A stretch of 9,839 nt of DNA, from the NCBI GenBank assembly GCA_021200395.1, contig JAJQGQ010000145.1, forward strand, positions 1-9,839, in the 5' to 3' direction. Numbering within the stretch: position 1 is the first letter of the stretch; each line of letters begins with the position of its first letter. A program made the position numbers and the translations under genes. Source of the stretch: Erysipelotrichaceae bacterium. Its GTDB lineage: Bacteria; Bacillota_I; Bacilli_A; Erysipelotrichales; Coprobacillaceae. Shown here piece by piece: positions 7,451 to 9,839 of the stretch. Below the pieces are notes generated by a model. That model searched no databases. It had not been told where the DNA came from and saw only the letters and a list, made by a program, of their open reading frames with translations.

Positions 7451-8022
7451 TATTTCTTCCCATAAATTTTCATTGATGTGCCTATATCCTGAACCATAAC
7501 ATCTTGAGGCAGTTTGCTTAAAATATAAATAATATAAAAATCACTCCCTGAACTTGCTATATGATATAGCATCACAAAATAAGGCACCCAGAATAATGCT
7601 GTATCAAAACGCATACATAGTATAATTAAAACTATAAAAGCTGTTATAAAAGGTAATAAACGGATATATAAATAAGTTACTTTATTAAAATAATATTCAC
7701 TACCAGCATATCCTGACAATCCTCTAAATCCCATTTTAGCACTTTCATGACTATTACTATAGATACAACTACTTCTTAATATTTGCATCAATATAATATA
7801 TAAAGCAAGCCCAACTACTATCATCCATAATCGACTAAAATATTCATTATTATCGCTTGTTAATAGCGTAGAAATAGGAACTATTGCATTACCTATAACA
7901 TAAGTAATAATAGCTAATACAATGGATAGAATATTAACTGCCGTATTATATTTTTGATCTTTTTGAAAATCTATAGTTTGTATTTCTTTATATCTTTCAT
8001 CTAATTCTTTAGTATTTCCCAT
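7450..8022 (-). CDS. DUF3267-like membrane protein lacking the HExxH motif
   Basis: A 190-residue protein with about four hydrophobic segments (roughly 28-50, 65-82, 118-137, 142-157). It resembles my memory of DUF3267 putative zincin-like membrane peptidases: the stretch KMGFRGLSGYAGSEYYFNK (96-114), a Pro-containing membrane segment (LLPFITAF), and the C-terminal pattern GSDFYIIYILSKLPQDVMVQD (159-179). In family members an HExxH zinc motif lies about 20 residues before the GF; here the equivalent residues are M79-Q80-I81-L82-R83, so the zinc site appears absent. The only nearby H-E is the H92-E93 pair, with no second His at +4. The start ATG has AAGGA (8033-8037) ten bases upstream. The family call rests on recalled pattern, not a search; if correct, it is probably a non-catalytic relative. 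Function unknown. Confidence 0.75.
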   Translation of the reverse strand: MGNTKELDERYKEIQTIDFQKDQKYNTAVNILSIVLAIITYVIGNAIVPISTLLTSDNNEYFSRLWMIVVGLALYIILMQILRSSCIYSNSHESAKMGFRGLSGYAGSEYYFNKVTYLYIRLLPFITAFIVLIILCMRFDTALFWVPYFVMLYHIASSGSDFYIIYILSKLPQDVMVQDIGTSMKIYGKK

Positions 8023-8046
8023 ATATATCGCATCCTTTTAGGACTA

Positions 8047-8075
8047 ATCATACACTAATTATCAAATCTTGACTA
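8047..8075 (-). promoter_or_regulatory. Possible promoter for the DUF3267-like gene
   Basis: TAGTCA (8075-8070), a 17-base spacer, then TATGAT (8052-8047) on the - strand. This is a moderate sigma-A-like match whose -35 overlaps the stop codon of the propeller gene. The start would be near 8040, just before the ribosome site. Read-through from the propeller gene is the alternative, since only 50 bases separate the genes and I see no clear terminator between them. Confidence 0.4.
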
Positions 8076-9431
8076 GTTATTTTTTAATTTAACAATATAT
8101 AAACCGTCCTGAAATGTATCAACATAAATAAAACCACGATCATCTACTAAACAGTCTTCTGTAATAGCAACTTTAGATCCTGGTAATAAATTACCTTCTT
8201 CATTATCAAATAAATTAACTTCTGGATCAGGTGGCATAAAATAGGCTATTTCTTTAGGAATAAATGGATCTGTTGTATCAAATACACGTAACCCTGCACC
8301 AAAGTAACAATTATAGATTTTACCATCGTATTTTTCATAACAATCTTTACCAAATGCATCAAATAAATTATGTGGTCCAAATGGTACTCTAACCCCATCA
8401 ACAATATTAAAATTCTTACCATGAGTATAACCATCTGGAACTTCAGGATATGGGAATATAGAAATTAATGAAGGATTAGATGGATCCGTTAATTCTACAA
8501 TACCAATAGTATTCATTGGTTGCGTCACAATCTTTTTAAATAAACCATCTTTATTATCATTACTAAAATATCTAGGTCTTTCTCCCTCAGTAGAAACAAC
8601 TGCATAAGGTAAATCTCCTAATGGCATATATGTATGGCAAGCCATACCTGCACTACCACCACCAAAAGGTGGATTTATAGATAATCGTCCAATTAATGTT
8701 GGATTTGTTGGATCACTGACATCGATTTGACAAGCCCCAAAATTAGCTACAGCTGCATAACAAATATTATCCTTAACAGTTACCGCATGTACAGTCGCCA
8801 TTTCCAAAAATTCCTTAGAACCAAATAATACTTCTCCACCACCAGGTTTATTACTACGATATTGATTATCAGCCCACCATGAGCCAACTTCTACTGGATT
8901 AGTAGGATCACTAATATCAACTATACGCAAAATAAACGTCATAAAACCAGGCTTATTACCGACAACATAAACATATCTGCCACCATTATAGAAAAATCTA
9001 TGGGCACCAGCCATGCCTTTACATTCAAATTTTCCGAGATATTTTGGATTCATTGGATCAGTTTTAATATCCCAAATCATAATACCTCCCCAAAAAGGTA
9101 AAGTATTACCTTTAGGTGTACCATGTAATACATCCATCGTGCCACCATGAGCAGTTATTAGATAGCCATCTCCCGATTGAATCTTTGGCAAGCTTTGACC
9201 ATCATGAACATCATACATCCAAGGGCCTTCAATCCATTTAGAATGAATCGGATGATAAGGATCAGTCACGTCTATAATATTAAATCCATTATGTCTAAAA
9301 CAAGCCACATATAAATAATATCTTCCTTCATCACTCTTATGCAGTGTCATTTGAAATCCTGGTTTTCCATTCAAATCATCAAAACCAACATATTCCATAT
9401 TTTTTAAAAGCATTTCTTTCCTTTGTGTCAT
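8073..9431 (-). CDS. LVIVD-repeat seven-bladed beta-propeller protein
   Basis: A 452-residue protein without signal peptide or membrane segment, so probably cytoplasmic. It is built of LVIVD-type repeats: a strand ending in I/V-x-D, then D-P-x-x-P and a further strand. Repeat cores lie at about 50-66 (IIDVTDPYHP), 117-134 (IWDIKTDPMNP), 168-185 (LRIVDISDPTNP), 234-250 (CQIDVSDPTNP), 309-325 (IGIVELTDPSNP), 380-398 (LRVFDTTDPFIP), plus a closing strand DGLYIVKL (442-449). That fits seven blades with the last closed by the C-terminus. Histidines 76, 144, 215, 266 and 354 recur at the same point of successive blades, recalling the His-lined channel of selenium-binding/methanethiol oxidase propellers; that link is inference. 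Start: ATG with GAGGTG (9440-9445) eight bases upstream. Function unknown; no signal for export or catalysis is otherwise visible. Confidence 0.88.
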   Translation of the reverse strand: MTQRKEMLLKNMEYVGFDDLNGKPGFQMTLHKSDEGRYYLYVACFRHNGFNIIDVTDPYHPIHSKWIEGPWMYDVHDGQSLPKIQSGDGYLITAHGGTMDVLHGTPKGNTLPFWGGIMIWDIKTDPMNPKYLGKFECKGMAGAHRFFYNGGRYVYVVGNKPGFMTFILRIVDISDPTNPVEVGSWWADNQYRSNKPGGGEVLFGSKEFLEMATVHAVTVKDNICYAAVANFGACQIDVSDPTNPTLIGRLSINPPFGGGSAGMACHTYMPLGDLPYAVVSTEGERPRYFSNDNKDGLFKKIVTQPMNTIGIVELTDPSNPSLISIFPYPEVPDGYTHGKNFNIVDGVRVPFGPHNLFDAFGKDCYEKYDGKIYNCYFGAGLRVFDTTDPFIPKEIAYFMPPDPEVNLFDNEEGNLLPGSKVAITEDCLVDDRGFIYVDTFQDGLYIVKLKNN

Positions 9432-9452
9432 ACTATTTTCACCTCAATACTA

Positions 9453-9458
9453 ATTATA
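9453..9458 (-). promoter_or_regulatory. -10 element of the propeller gene promoter
   Basis: A perfect TATAAT on the - strand lies 21 bases before the ATG at 9431, preceded by TGTG. The -35 region (about 9476-9481) reads TTTCAA and matches poorly. It lies immediately after the terminator of the upstream small gene. The transcript would start near 9446, giving a very short leader with the ribosome site close to the 5' end. Confidence 0.5.
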
Positions 9459-9463
9459 CACAA

Positions 9464-9493
9464 ACAAAAAGTCTTTTGAAAAGACTTTTGTTT
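9464..9493 (-). terminator. Intrinsic terminator of the Gly/Arg/Pro-rich small gene
   Basis: On the - strand an AAAAGTC stem pairs with GACTTTT around a short loop of A and T bases centred at about 9478. The stem can be extended outward by AAAC/GTTT pairing with one bulge, and it runs into TTTTTGTTTG. It begins at the TAA stop (9494-9492). Short stem, T-rich tail and position fit a rho-independent terminator. Confidence 0.7.
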
Positions 9494-9704
9494 ACCATCT
9501 TCTATCTCTTGGTGGAGGTGGAGGCGAAGGTCTACGTCTTCTACGTCTTCGCAAAGGAAATAATGGTTCTGGTGGAGGTGGTTCTCTTCTAGGTCTTGGG
9601 CCACTACCATGAGGGCCTCCACCAGTTCCTCTAGAAGATCGACCTCCTCCACTAAATCCACCAGAAGATCGGCCACCACCCATGCCGCCTGAACTTCTTG
9701 CCAT
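9492..9704 (-). CDS. Small Gly/Arg/Pro-rich low-complexity protein
   Basis: A 70-residue protein I cannot assign to a family. Residues 1-30 are Gly/Ser/Arg-rich with three RSS repeats (R3, R12, R22) separated by GG-rich spacers. Residues 31-51 are Pro-rich with PPPPEP. R52-R58 is a run of seven arginines, followed by a five-proline run (61-65) and a basic DRRW end. It is strongly basic and surely disordered, and has no membrane segment or signal peptide. Start: ATG 9704 with AAGG (9713-9716) eight bases upstream; an in-frame GTG at 9713 overlaps that ribosome site and is rejected. Gly, Pro and Arg codons vary freely (GGT/GGC/GGA, CCT/CCA, AGA/CGT/CGA), which argues for selection on protein rather than a DNA repeat. 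It has its own promoter and terminator. RGG-like composition suggests RNA or membrane-surface binding, but this is speculation. Confidence 0.75.
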   Translation of the reverse strand: MARSSGGMGGGRSSGGFSGGGRSSRGTGGGPHGSGPRPRREPPPPEPLFPLRRRRRRRPSPPPPPRDRRW

Positions 9705-9747
9705 ATAAGTCACCTTCTTTTTATAATCATAACTTAGTTTAATGAAA

Positions 9748-9775
9748 ATTATATTAACTAATTAAACAATTTCAA
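9748..9775 (-). promoter_or_regulatory. Promoter of the Gly/Arg/Pro-rich small gene
   Basis: TTGAAA (9775-9770), a 16-base spacer, then TATAAT (9753-9748) on the - strand: a good sigma-A match. Transcription would begin near 9741, about 37 bases before the ATG. It shows the small gene is independently transcribed. Confidence 0.7.
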
Positions 9776-9839
9776 AAAATGCGATGTGATTCAAATATGA
9801 TAATGTCTTAATGTACCAAGATTGATTCTGTCCCAGCTA
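9776..9839. other. Right-edge sequence, no gene assigned
   Basis: On the - strand one frame reads SWDRINLGTLRHYHI then a stop, which could be the last 15 codons of a gene beyond the edge. Another - strand frame is also open for about 24 codons. Nothing separates these from chance. I see no hairpin or repeat here. Confidence 0.2.

Noticed and set aside
9344..9592. 82-codon + strand ORF opposite the propeller start and small gene
   Set aside because: Crosses a promoter, a terminator and two well-supported - strand genes; no ribosome site or recognisable sequence.
9428..9679. 83-codon - strand ORF, acidic and Leu/Val-rich
   Set aside because: It lies out of frame over the Gly/Arg/Pro-rich gene; its composition is a frame-shift of the GGT/AGA/CCA repeats, and it runs through the terminator and the propeller gene's promoter with no ribosome site.
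9492..9704. Reading the Gly/Arg/Pro-rich stretch as a tandem DNA repeat or non-coding spacer
   Set aside because: Codons for the same residue vary irregularly, there is no exact repeat unit, and a promoter, ribosome site, stop and terminator frame it.

Overview
The window is AT-rich DNA from a low-GC Gram-positive bacterium (Bacillota). Evidence includes strong AGGAGG-type ribosome binding sites, heavy use of TTA, AGA and AAA codons, a class B sortase beside a class A penicillin-binding protein, and an SNF2/SWIM gene pair like ywqA-ywqB of Bacillus. The standard genetic code is used: TGA ends two genes and Trp is TGG. A gut Erysipelotrichales-type host is my guess from overall flavour, not something the sequence proves. 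Coding density is high, no stretch over 300 bases lacks a gene, and I see no tRNA, rRNA, CRISPR array or intact mobile element.

Layout. The left quarter (1-2999, + strand) holds the 3' part of an SNF2-family helicase-like ATPase that runs off the left edge, overlapping by one base a SWIM zinc-finger protein. Everything from 3007 to 9704 is on the - strand and converges on this pair at a shared hairpin (2998-3027). Read in transcription order from the right, the - strand has: a 70-residue Gly/Arg/Pro-rich protein with its own promoter and terminator; a seven-bladed beta-propeller (LVIVD-repeat) protein; a DUF3267-like membrane protein; a perfect 13-bp inverted repeat beside an extended -10 promoter; then a tight four-gene run of class B sortase, bifunctional PBP1A-type peptidoglycan synthase, glutaredoxin-like CPYC protein and Cof-type HAD phosphatase.

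How the genes may work together. The SNF2 ATPase and SWIM protein very likely form a functional DNA-associated unit. The sortase and PBP both act on the outer face of the membrane: the PBP makes peptidoglycan and the sortase attaches proteins to it. The redoxin and HAD protein look cytoplasmic, and their link to the cell-wall pair is only positional.

No clearly new defence or mobile system is present. The points most worth a second look are the DUF3267-like protein whose HExxH zinc motif appears to be lost, the recurring histidines of the beta-propeller, the Gly/Arg/Pro low-complexity mini-protein, and the sortase-PBP-redoxin-phosphatase operon. Several starts were reassigned from Shine-Dalgarno position, including a TTG start for the PBP.
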